Positions 1 through 9,803 of a stretch of 64,000 nucleotides of DNA are shown here, piece by piece. The notes beneath the pieces were generated by a model that did no database searches, was not told the DNA's origin, and saw nothing but the letters and a program-made list of their open reading frames with translations. Each line of letters begins with the position of its first letter. The stretch's first letter is position 1. Origin of the DNA: Tanytarsus gracilentus (lineage: Eukaryota > Arthropoda > Insecta > Diptera > Chironomidae); assembly GCA_038502055.1 (NCBI GenBank), contig JAXRKN010000039.1, forward strand, positions 3,658,001-3,722,000, given 5' to 3'. A program made the translations under genes and the position numbers.

Positions 1-329
1 TATCTGCAGTTCCATTCGGCGTAATTCCGTTAGTTTTCTCAAAGTACAATAATAAAAAATTATAATTAAAACGTACTCAACAAAAATTATGATACTTTAA
101 ATTTATGATGGCGTTCTTTTTCGATTTAAACAAAAAATACGGAATTATTGAAATTGGCCTAATTTTTTGATTGTGGGGTTATTTCCTACTGATTAATTTA
201 ATAAGAAAAAACTACTTTGTTTTAGAAAGATATGAAATCAGGTGTCCTACTTTTGAATTGACTGCTGATAAATTTTTGAGGAAATGATAATTCGCATTAT
301 TTAATTTTCACTTTTCGATAACATTTTCG

Positions 330-336
330 TATAAAA
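330..336 (+). promoter_or_regulatory. TATA box of the defensin gene
   Basis: A TATAAAA hexamer-plus-one lies 138 bp before the start codon and is followed by an arthropod initiator TCAGT at 347-351. The TATA-to-initiator spacing of about 19 bp is short for the usual 25-31, so the true start may be slightly downstream. GATA-type motifs (gataa, gataac) occur in the 80 bp before the TATA, as is common in fat-body immune genes, but such short motifs are weak evidence. Confidence 0.55.
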
Positions 337-467
337 ATTGAGCTGCTCAGTCGATCATTAAACAGTTCATTTCAAGCAATCACAAAGCTAAACTGAAGGA
401 AGAAAAATTTAATTTCTAAAATTAATCCGAACTTTTCTTTAAAATTTTGTAAGAATTTAAAACTAAA

Positions 468-698
468 ATGCGTTCAATTATCATTTTCGTAATTTTTGCC
501 GCAATCTTTGTCAACGTATTTGCTGCAAATCTTCCACAAGACGACATTGGAAGTGATTTAAATCAAGAAATTCAGGCAGCTTATTTTGGATGCCCATTCA
601 ATCAATATCAATGCCATAATCATTGCAAAAGTGTCGTTGGACGTGCTGGTGGTTACTGTGCAGGTACTTTTAAGCAGACCTGCACTTGTTACACTTAA
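468..698 (+). CDS. Antimicrobial defensin, ancient-invertebrate (short n-loop) type
   Basis: A single-exon preproprotein of 76 aa. Residues 1-19 form a hydrophobic secretion signal ending FVNVFAA. An acidic propeptide (about residues 20-39) follows, then a mature CS-alpha-beta peptide with six cysteines in the order C-x6-C-x3-C-x9-C-x6-C-x-C. The cores GCPF, CHNHC, GGYCAG and TCTC identify an arthropod defensin. Only six residues separate Cys1 and Cys2; classical dipteran defensins have a loop about twice as long, so this resembles the dragonfly, scorpion and mussel type. No dibasic furin-like site precedes the mature region, which is unusual. Such peptides are secreted and disrupt bacterial membranes. 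The start follows a TATA box and initiator, and an AATAAA lies at 726-731. Family assignment is strong; activity is inferred. Confidence 0.93.
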   Translation: MRSIIIFVIFAAIFVNVFAANLPQDDIGSDLNQEIQAAYFGCPFNQYQCHNHCKSVVGRAGGYCAGTFKQTCTCYT

Positions 699-725
699 TT
701 TTTCTGTAAAAGATTTTTAAAATGA

Positions 726-731
726 AATAAA
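726..731 (+). terminator. Polyadenylation signal of the defensin gene
   Basis: AATAAA 28 bp after the defensin stop codon, immediately before the left end of the inverted-repeat element at 759. Confidence 0.6.
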
Positions 732-1065
732 AATTATTAAAATTAAAATTTTTGTCTAATCCCTTGTGGCACAGAAAAGGAAAAATAAAGGAATTTTGAT
801 GGAACTTGCATGGAATCTTTCGGAACTTGCATGGAAAAAAATAACTTGACGGAAATTTGAAGGAATTTAATGGAACTTGACGGAATTTCAATGGAATTTC
901 TGCGACCACTTTACCGGAAATTTGACGGAATTTGATGGAAAAAAAATCCTTCAAAATTCCATTGGATTTTTTAAGGAAAATTTTGAAATTCCATTGGAAA
1001 AGTATAGGAAATTTTTTCCATTTCTTTTCCACCAAATTTCTTATGGAAATCTTTAGGAATTTTAT

Positions 1066-1690
1066 CGGAAAAAAATATTCCATCAAAATTCCGTCAAATT
1101 CCGCTCAAGGAAAGTTGTGGAATTTTCAAGGAATTTATTTTCCATCAAAATTCCGTCATGTTCCGTTTAGGAAAAGTTGTGGAATTTTAACGGAATTTTT
1201 TTCCATCAAAATTCCGTCAAGTTCCGTTAAGAAAAGTTGTGGAATTTTAACGGAATTTATTTCCATCAAAATTCCGTCATGTTCCGTTTCGGGAAAAGTT
1301 GTGGAATTTTAACGGAATTTATTTTCCATCAAAATTCCGTCATGTTCCGTTTAGGAAAAGTTGTGGAATTTTAACGGAATTTATTTCCATCAAAATTCCG
1401 TCATGTTCCGTTTAAGGAAAAGTTGTGGAATTTTAACGGAATTTATTTTCCATCAAAATTCCGTCATGTTCCGTTTAGGAAAAGTTGTGGAATTTTAACG
1501 GAATTTATTTCCATCAAAATTCCGTCATGTTCCGTTAAGAAAAGTTGTGGAATTTTAACGGAATTTATTTTCCATCAAAATTCCGTCATGTTCCGTTTAG
1601 GAAAGTTGTGGAATTTTAACGGAATTTATTTTCCATTAAATTTCCGTCAATTTCGTTTAGGAAAGTTAATTTCAAGAATTTATTTTCCAA
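1066..1690 (+). repeat. Tandem array of ~62-bp units
   Basis: About nine to ten units, each containing GTTGTGGAATTTTAACGG, then TTCCATCAAAATTCCGTC and a TTCCGTTTAGG-like end. The GTTGTGG anchor recurs at 1114, 1176, 1236, 1298, 1360, 1422, 1484, 1544 and 1605, so the periods are 60-62 bp. The two 60-bp units (ending at 1236 and 1544) share the variant GTTAAGAAAAG exactly five units apart, which suggests block duplication. The first and last units are degenerate. The array lies inside the inverted-repeat element. Confidence 0.9.
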
Positions 1691-1793
1691 AAAATTCCTT
1701 TAAATTTCAACGGATTTTTTGATTTCCAACGGAATTCCATTGGAAATTTATTGCTTAAATATTGCTTTTGAAAAATAATTTAATATATTTTTG

Positions 1794-1857
1794 GCTTCGT
1801 GCGGAATGGTAAAGGGGCAACGTGATAAGGAGTCCTCGGTTCGAATCTCGGTGGAGC
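1794..1857 (+). other. tRNA-like / SINE-head-like module
   Basis: A 64-nt stretch starts GCTTCGT and ends GTGGAGC; these ends can pair over seven positions, three of them G-U type. It contains ATGGTAAAG, reminiscent of the end of a Pol III A box, and GGTTCGAATC, a near-perfect B box. It is about 8 nt shorter than a normal tRNA. The T-arm stem pairs poorly and I see no anticodon stem, so it is not a functional tRNA. It may be a tRNA-derived SINE remnant captured inside the repeat element. Confidence 0.35.
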
Positions 1858-2019
1858 AAAAAAGATGTAAGTAAAAAATAAATAATTTCCTATAATTTCA
1901 ACAGATTTCCAGAACTCAGATCAGCTTGCAACGACTTAAAATGTTACCTCTTCAGGCCCAGGTAGGATCCAGAAGTGGGCCCGAGCTGCGAAGGATCCAA
2001 AAATTTATTTTTTTCTTAT

Positions 2020-2460
2020 GGATTCCATTAGTTATTTTTCCATTGGATTTCCATCGGATTTCCATTGGATTTCCATCGGATTTCCATTGGATTTCCATCG
2101 GATTACTATTGGATTTCCATCGGATTACTATTGGATTTCCATCGGAAATGTGATGGATTCCGTAAGAATTTTGACGGATTCCATCGGAAATTTGATAGAT
2201 TCCATTGAATTTCCGACGGAATCTATCAAATTTCCGATGGATTCTATCGAATTTCCGATGGATTCCTTCGAATTTCCAATGGATTCCATCGGATTCCTTA
2301 TGGATTCCATCGAATTTCCGACGGAATCTATCAAATTTCCGATGGATTCCATGGGATTTCCAATGGATTCCATCGGATTTCTTATGGAATCCATCGGATT
2401 TCCAATGGATTCCATCGGAATTCTTATGGATTCCATCGAATTCCGTTTTATTTCCATTAA
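2020..2460. repeat. Short-period TTCC/GGAA satellite (11-, 22- and 21-bp periods)
   Basis: From about 2040 to 2145 the sequence alternates GATTTCCATCG and GATTTCCATTG, an 11-bp unit in a 22-bp doublet, with two GATTACTATTG variants. From about 2150 to 2450 the period is near 21 bp (GGATTCCATCGAATTTCCGAT and variants). The units are close to self-complementary, so the strand could fold back on itself. The 21-bp period is a multiple of three, which keeps long meaningless reading frames open on both strands. Confidence 0.9.
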
Positions 2461-2626
2461 AATTCCCATGTACGTAAATATTTACGTACGTTTTTTCATT
2501 TCCGATGGAAATTTTGATGGAAGAATTGTACCATTTTGCCCCTTTTTCCGACGGAATTTTTCCGTCAAGTTCCACCAAAATTCCAGTAAAGTTCCTACAT
2601 TTTTCCTTTTCTGTGCTACAAGGGAT

Positions 2627-3951
2627 AAAATAATTTTTACCTCCAAAATACAATAAATTTCAAAAACACGTGGTGAAAATAAATTCGAAATTTTTTACCC
2701 TTCCACAAATTTTTTCTTCCCTACTTTTTACCCTCTCTCAAACTGCTTTCACCCTCAACAATCATTTCACCCCTCTATTTTCGAACATGACACTCGTTGA
2801 GATATTTTAAACATTTGCCATACAACTTTCATGCGCACGCACATCCCCTCCACTTTCGGACTTAAATTTTCTTTTGAATTTCATGCCAACTGCGCAGTTA
2901 ACCCATTCCGTATGTGAGTATAAATGTTTGATATTTTCCTCAATTTAATCTGTTGATCATCCTTTGTACATTTTAATCAATTCGCCGCTCTTTTCCTTCC
3001 ATAATCTTTCGAGTCTTTTCCGATCTTTTCAAAAAAAAGTTTTTCCTCATTTCATTCTCGACAGATGAACTTTTCTCATATCATACGAATATAATTGATA
3101 AAATGGTATAATCGACTTTGAGTGACTGTAAGATGGAGATAATTTTCTTCTAATGCAAACTCAATTTTGGTTATCTGTCTATTCTGATTAAATACTAAAT
3201 TAATTTACTTTGACACTTTCAGAACGAGAATTCATAGAATACGAAAATGAATGTGACAATTTTCTTTGGAAATTTTTTTTTATGCTTTAGATTAAGCTTT
3301 GATTAGATTTATTTTCAAAATTTGGGGTTTTCACTTTTTTGACTTCATGTTATGTTACAGAACAAATCTCATTTTTTTGTAACTTTTTAGAAGCCATCAA
3401 AGAATTTCTTCACGATTCAAGTTCATGACACTAAACTTCTTTACAAAGAGTAAAGTTTTTCCAGTCCATAAAAGTAAGAAGAAAAAAATTAAAATGGACA
3501 ACCGTAAAGACGTTGAAGATGATGTCGACGTTGAAATAGTTTTCCATAAATTTTCATTCTTCTTGTTGTGGCTTAAAACTTTCTTGCGGCATGCTTTAAA
3601 TGGGTGAAACTTGAAAGAAAATAAAGTTTCATAACGTCCTGTCGTTGCAAGTGATGGATGAAATTATAATCAGAAAACCTTACTACAATAATGGAAAAAT
3701 TAAATGACTTTTGTTGGTTTATTAATGATTAATTTTTTAATTAACTTAACAACAAAATTCTGTTTGATAAATTTTATTATCTTCAAAAATGTTCGCGATA
3801 AGAAAAAACTTTCCTACTAACCGCGATATTGCAATAAATATTTCGTAACTGACTTTACACGTGTTTAAGGTTTTATGAAATTTAAATAGAGCAATAAAAT
3901 AATTAATTTAATTTATGTTCATAAAGAAGAAGAAAATGCAACTGTCGAAGG
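2627..3951. other. Intergenic region, no gene seen
   Basis: AT-rich sequence between the repeat element and the next promoter. A 60-codon frame at 3425-3607 has low-complexity Lys/Phe composition, no homology I recognise and no splice context, so I do not call it. Confidence 0.6.
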
Positions 3952-3959
3952 TATAAAAG
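3952..3959 (+). promoter_or_regulatory. TATA box of the small secreted cysteine-rich gene
   Basis: TATAAAAG, with a TTTCATT initiator-like sequence about 36 bp further on (near 3988-3994). It lies 143 bp before the start codon at 4102. Confidence 0.6.
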
Positions 3960-4101
3960 ACGAGAATTTCTCGTGATAATTAACCACTTTCATTTAAAGT
4001 CTTGATAAATAAAATCAAAGAGCTTTTATTAAATATCAAAGCCAAACTAATTAAATTAAAAATTAAATCAAAAATTATTTCAATGTCAAAAAACCAAGAA
4101 A

Positions 4102-4455
4102 ATGAACAAAATTTCATTTTTCCTTGCATTATTGAGTTTTTCTTCAATAATTCTTCATGTAATCAATGCTAGTGAAGTCCATGATATTCAACCTCGAGGA
4201 TGTTCTTTTGGAGGAGGAAAGTATTTGTATCTTTATAAGAAACTCAATCTGAGAGGAGAAGCATGGAAGGTTTCAAGCAAAAACACTTGCATAAATTTGA
4301 TTTCAAGCACCACGGAGTTTCTGTCTGGGAAATCGGATGGATCGTGGACATGTATGGTTTATAGTATCAACAATTGTAGGGGAAAGTCGGTTGGGGTTGG
4401 TAAGAGTGGAAGAAACTTTGGATTCTCTGGAAAATCATTAAAGTGTCCATGCTAA
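4102..4455 (+). CDS. Small secreted six-cysteine protein, beta/gamma-crystallin-like pattern
   Basis: A single-exon protein of 117 aa. Residues 1-23 form a secretion signal (hydrophobic run ending INA). The mature part has exactly six cysteines (GCSF, NTCI, WTCM, NNCR, KCPC), enough for three disulfides. Two stretches, YLYKKLNLRGEAWKV and MVYSINNCRGKSVGV, share the aromatic-x(5-6)-Gly rhythm seen in Greek-key motifs of beta/gamma crystallins and of the I36-type peptidase inhibitors. That suggests a compact two-motif fold, but this is pattern-level similarity only. The basic, Gly/Ser-rich composition would also suit an immune effector. TATA at 3952 and AATAAA at 4514-4519 bracket it. The gene is well supported; the function is unknown. 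Confidence 0.75.
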   Translation: MNKISFFLALLSFSSIILHVINASEVHDIQPRGCSFGGGKYLYLYKKLNLRGEAWKVSSKNTCINLISSTTEFLSGKSDGSWTCMVYSINNCRGKSVGVGKSGRNFGFSGKSLKCPC

Positions 4456-4519
4456 GGAAATTGATTTTTATTTACAATTATATATTTTTTGTGAAATTAT
4501 TTTAAAACATACAAATAAA

Positions 4520-7500
4520 CATTTTTAAAGTAAAACTTTATTAAAAACCTTAAATAATTTTAATCCAACCTTAATTAAAGGGTTTCAGCTTTAAATCGCC
4601 ACCATGGCAACTTATTAAAGTTTAAGAAAAATCTCCATCACAACCTGAGAGCTCAATAACTCAATTTTTCTCTCCACATGATGAATTTTTTCTTGTTTTT
4701 ATCCATCACCAGCACATAAAAGCCCCCTTGGAATTTCCAATTTCGCTCATATTTGAGTCCATGGCAACAAAAGGACAGTAGACAGAGCAGATAAAAAAAT
4801 AAACAAGATGACGAAGAGAGGCATGCCATAAACCATCATATATTCATATAGCGGCTGGACTTGTTTTTGTGTGTTTATGTATTTTTCATGTTCCTGACAT
4901 CATTCCGTGTGTTTATTTGGAAGTGAACACAATGTCACTGTCACTTGAAAACCGCACACTCTCAGCACGGGTCGCTGCTCTTCTTCTTTCCTCCCATCAT
5001 CCTTCATCAACTGACGACGACCCGCATTTTTACGAGAGTTGCGAACAATTTTTATTGAAAATGCTTGGAAGTTTTTTTTAGTTTCGAGCATAAAAAAATT
5101 AATACTCAACTAATTAATTTTTGGTTTCATAGAAAATTAAATTGTATGTCTGAATTTTTTTCACATTTTTCTCACAGGGATGCGGTTCAACTTTCATCTG
5201 AGAAAGAAGGGTCAGATGGATGCGGTTGAGAAGTGTCCAACAGCACTCTATCATCATGATTTTGCACTAAACGACAATAATTTTTGCTCTTTTCATTGAA
5301 TTGCTTTGAATTACGAAACATTCAGAAATGATTTTATTTCACTTGATTTTCTGGTGATTTTAAAAAAAATTTCCAATGAAAGTTTTTCGAGTAAAAAATG
5401 ATTTTCTTTATAATCAGTTCAAAGTTGGCAATAAATTTTCATGTTTGCCTGCCGTTCGATTGAACTTCTTGAGCGAATGAAAATTGCACAATCGAAACAC
5501 AAAGAGGAGAAAGAGAAATTGAAAATCAATTGTTATGTTATTGTTTAATAAAGAAAGTTGAAGATGCAATAGAAATTGTCCATGAAGAAGAGAAAAGATC
5601 GAAAATTTATTGTTTGAAAAGTTTTCATGTTGTGCTTTAGGGGTGAAATTGTTTGTGAAATTTCAAGAAACTAATCAAAGTTTGAAAGAATTTCTTTTTT
5701 CTTCAATCGTATACGAAAAATTCTTTAAACCCGAATCTGAACTTTCTGAGTGTCTCACCCCTATCTTAACGCTCTAAATCATCACTGACTTCTCTAACAT
5801 CAAAGTTCGCTTTGTTAATTGAATTACTTCATCATCCCATAATTATTCCTTTATTATCCAACTTTTCCTCTCATCTGCTAACCCTCTTTTGCATAAGATA
5901 AAATCAGACCATCAAATGATGTAGTAATGTGCGATAATAGATTTAATTACCGCTGGGTGCTATTGTCAAGAGAGATTATAAAAAAGCCACATCAACCATT
6001 AGGGAAAATCGAAAAAGTTCTCGACTTTCACGCCACAATTATCTTCGCCCTTTCTTCTCACTGACATACATTCAAAGCGAGAAAACGAATAAAAAAAATT
6101 GCTTCAATGATCGATGATTAAATAAAATTTGAAACTTTTTCCATTAGAATTCATTAAAAATCGATTAATTTCTCCCCTTCCCATTGTCAATAATTTTTCC
6201 CATGACGAAGGTTTAGGAAAATGTCGATGATGTTCATTTTTGTTGAGAGTTACATTTTATAATTTTCAAAATTATAAAATCCATTTAAACTTCTTAAAAT
6301 TTAAATTTTACAATAACAATTTTCCCATCAAAATGTGATTAATTGAGACACTTTTGTCTTCATCTATTCGCTGTCTCATGAAAACCATTGTGGAGAGATG
6401 CAAGAGCACTTTTTCACTTCATCCTCTTTCTCTTATAAAAAAGAGGCTCTTTGACATCTCGAGGAGAAAATGTGCAGTCAGAAAAAATCTCGAACAGCTT
6501 TTATCATGATGTCGTTTGCTTTGCGTGCAGTTTTTTAACGTTCTGCATTTGATATCTCGAGAGGAAAAATCTCCAATTAAAAGAAAGTTTTTATTGAAAA
6601 GGGGAGTAAAGCACTAACATAATGATAAAGTTTGTAAAAAATTTCTAAACATGAACTTAAAATAATAAAATTATTTAAAAATCTGACCTGAGTTTGGATC
6701 CCTTGAAAATTTTACGGCATTTTGCGCATATTGCAACGGACAACTTTTATACCTCGAGTTAATTGTTCAAATGCATAGAAAAAAGCTTGTCATAGAGTTT
6801 TCTTGATTCCATGTGGTTTAATTGGAAAAAACCGATGTCAAGGTGACTTCTAACGATTTTAATGATGATAACAATAATTTTTAAAGTTCATCGCAATCAT
6901 TTTTAACTTTCTCATGTCATGTTGTTTGTGTTAAGATGTCGACATGTCAGAAATTTTCTCTCATGTCTAAACTTGAAGAACAACATGAGAGGGAAGGAAA
7001 AATCCATATTTCACTTAAAGCAACATCTTTTGTGTTCACATATGGAGCTTTACAAGAGGAAATTATCACATTGAAGAAATTTAAAATTCAATTGGCGTTC
7101 TGTGAATGCATTGGAAAGCTTTTCCTGGTCGTGTCATTCCGTTCCAGTGCACTTTGTGGCACTCGAAAAAAAACGCATTAAAATTCTCTATCAGTCTCAT
7201 GCGCAGAGAAAAGACATCACATTAATGGATGGTGATGTTGTGCAGATGCGAGTTAGTTTGAAATATTGTGGTCAGGGGTTCTACACTCAAGTAATTTGAT
7301 TTTGAGTGAATTTGAAGTAAAAGATCAAAGTTTTCATCTATTAAAAACTAGGAAAATCATCAGCACATTATAATGGTCGATTTTTGACACTCACAACTCA
7401 TCACTTTTTGCTACGATCCAAAATTTGTCAGAGATTACTCCCAGAAGTTTGCCTCATTAACACATGTGAGCATTTTTCTGTTGCTATTTTGTTTATTCAC

Positions 7501-8530
7501 AAGCCGTAGCGAGAAAGGATGAAAGGAAAATATTTAAATCATGAAAAATGGCACTCGGTGCCACATTAAAAGCTTTCATCTGCTAGTCTCAGATGTAATT
7601 TTGAGAGGAGGGAAAAAGTTCTATGCATGAAATGGTAATGGGACAGAGATGGGAGATAAAAAATAGTGTAATGTAAAAAGGGATTCATTTGTGCAAACAG
7701 TTGAGAGCTTTTTTTTCTTGAAATGTGATTGTGAGGAAATACACTGAAAAGGATTTTAGTTAAATTCATGGTGGATTGTTGTAAGGAAGAGCGATTGTTT
7801 GGCGTTATTTCACGTTTAAGAGGACATTTAAAGTTTTTAGCTAAATTTTTAATAGAACTCAAGGGTTAAAAATTCCACAAAAAATCTGAATATTGCGAGT
7901 TTCCAACCCCTGAAACAGTTTTTAAACAGACTCAAAAATCAATTTTTAAAAGGTTGAAAGTGTCCCAACCTTAATCTCATTTAAATTTTTCCATCATTTA
8001 GACAAAAAATTTCACTCCAAGATAAATTCAGCAGTCTCTCTACATTTTAAGAGTGCACACAAGTCTCAACTGTCATTGTTCTTAGCGATGATGCCGGGAA
8101 CGATAATGAAACAAAAGGAAGCAAGAATAATTGCGAGCAACAAGAGCCGAATTGAGGAAAGGACAAAAATAAATTTACAAAAAGAATTTTCCATCTTTCT
8201 TGTTTAATCTTAACGCAATAGAAATTTTTTTGTGTTTTAACTTCTTGTTAAAAAAGTTTTCTTCCTTCATCAAACTGCAAATTGAATATAAGAGTGCGCG
8301 GGCAGGGATCAAAAAAAAGATGAGGGAGAAAGAGAAGTTAAAACTTTTTCTAATGAAATTGTTTTCGTTTTGTTTTTCTTCACAGTCGAGTCGCAACAAA
8401 ATTTCATAATGATGTTTCAAAAGATAATTAAGAGAAGATTGAGAGGAGAAAGATAAATAATGCAGAGCTTTTGCTGTTGATAAGAATTTTAGATATTTTT
8501 TTAATTTAAACTTTATTTTCTATTTAAATT
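4520..8530. other. Intergenic region, no gene recognised
   Basis: About 4 kb of AT-rich sequence. Open frames up to about 98 codons (for example 7566-7862 minus and 6936-7181 plus) have biased Lys/Phe/Ser composition, no recognisable motif and no convincing splice partners. No tRNA, repeat array or element ends were noticed. Confidence 0.55.
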
Positions 8531-9803
8531 CTAAAAATACGTTAAAAATAAAAGAATGGATAAAATAAAAATATTCGACAAAAGTTGAGTTGATGACGAA
8601 ACTCCGGTCATTATGAATTCCCGGTAGTAAGCGACATCCATGTAAATTCCTGGATATTTTGGTAATCCACAATCTAAACCATGACTGGTGATTCCCACTA
8701 TGGATCCACGGCATGTTAAAGGACCTATAATTTAAAAAAAATAATTAAACAAACGAACGTGACTGAATACGAATTTAAATTTACCTCCAGAATCACCTTG
8801 ACAGCTGTCTTTTCCACCCTCAAATGGACCTGCACAAAACATTCCTTTGCCCACGGTTCCAGCATGACTGTTCTGACGGTTACAACTCGCTTTCGAATTA
8901 ATTGAGATGTTCGCAGCAACAAGCCATGGACTTGACACTGGTTTATCTTCACTATACTCGAGTGTTCCCCAACCACTTATTTGACAACTCTCGTTGACTC
9001 TTTGCTCTGCTAAAATGCCTGAAAGAGGAATTGGCTGAACAACTGGATGATCCAATGGGACTGGAGAGTTGAGTTTGAGAACTGCGACATCGTTTTTAAA
9101 AGTATCGACATCATAACCCTTATGACCAATAACCTTGACCACATTTCTTACGACAGTATAAGGTGTTCGATTGTATAATTCGAGAGTTCCCATTACGACT
9201 ACAAATAAATCGGGTCGAAGAAAACGTTTGCCATCGTGAACGCTATAATTTTAAATATTATTGCATTATTTAATTTCTAAAACATAATAATTTACCAGTG
9301 CGCTGCTGTAAGAACCTGCAGAAGAAGAAATAATTAATTTTTGTTGTCAAAATGTGGATGAAATATTTTTTAGAAGGGTGATACATAAAGTGACTTAAAA
9401 TATTCTCAAGTTTAGGTCATGATCACATTATTTTAGTAAAATGATTTTATCTCAAAATAACTCAACACAAAAAGTTCATTCATTTCTCTCTTTTAAGAAA
9501 TAATCAATAAATTTCATTTACGCAACCACGATGAAGAAAGAAAAAACTTTTTCCCTCAATAGCAAATTTTCTTCTGCTCACCGTATCGTAATCAATCAAT
9601 GAGCCACCGCACAGATGTCCACTCCCAAATCGAGAACTTTCATGTGATGCATCACGAATTGACACCTGATGCTTGTAACCAGTAAATGAAGTTACGTTAA
9701 ATCCACCAACAATCTTGGGTGAATAATTTTCACTCAGCACATGATGAGATGAGACAATTAATAAGAAATATGGAATAAAATTATTCTTTAATGTCTTCTC
9801 CAT
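8531..9803 (-). CDS. Trypsin-like serine protease with C-terminal hydrophobic (GPI-like) tail
   Basis: Four exons (minus): 9803-9582, 9315-9296, 9242-8785 and 8724-8531, giving 297 aa; all introns are GT-AG and the phases agree. Residues 1-24 are a signal peptide. A short propeptide ends SPK before the activation sequence IVGG. The catalytic triad is intact: His in VLTAAHC, Asp in NDVAVLKL, Ser in QGDSGG. Asp at the S1 position (KDSCQGDSGG) predicts trypsin specificity, cleaving after Arg or Lys. The 20-nt second exon encodes VLTAAH and the first two bases of the next Cys. The chain ends with a Ser-rich stretch and about 16 hydrophobic residues (NIFILSILLFLTYF) directly before the stop, as in GPI-anchored proteins. 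Role (gut, development or immunity) is not evident. Confidence 0.93.

Larger units (their letters stand above)
759..2626. mobile_element. 1.9-kb terminal-inverted-repeat element filled with tandem repeats (foldback/MITE-like)
   Basis: The left end (759-785, starting ATCCCTTGTGGCACAG) matches the reverse complement of the right end (2600-2626, which reads ATCCCTTGTAGCACAG on the minus strand) at 26 of 27 positions. The similarity continues inward in diverged form as GGAATTTTGATGGAACTTG-type sequence. The interior is almost entirely GGAA/TTCC-rich tandem repeats, with a tRNA-like module near the middle and no believable transposase. This is the architecture of a non-autonomous foldback or MITE-type DNA element. 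No convincing target-site duplication is visible (left flank tttgtcta, right flank aaaataat), so the exact ends and superfamily are unresolved. Confidence 0.75.

Noticed and set aside
170..190. NF-kB-like site upstream of the defensin (GGGGTTATTTCC)
   Set aside because: It has two extra bases compared with the insect consensus and lies about 150 bp from the TATA; too weak to annotate.
1066..1690. CRISPR-like regular repeats
   Set aside because: The units are contiguous with no unique spacers, and the context is eukaryotic.
932..1722. Open frames of 126 and 99 aa in the 62-bp array
   Set aside because: Frame-shifting translations of the same tandem unit; the same peptide appears in different frames.
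1952..2653. Open frames of 233 aa (minus) and 212 aa (plus) across the short-period satellite
   Set aside because: They stay open only because the repeat period is about 21 bp, a multiple of three. They overlap on both strands and encode monotonous repeats.
3425..3607. 60-aa ORF
   Set aside because: Low-complexity Lys/Phe composition, no promoter, splice or family support.
6936..7299. Overlapping ORFs of 81 and 65 aa
   Set aside because: Different frames over the same bases, no recognisable motif and no splice signals joining them.
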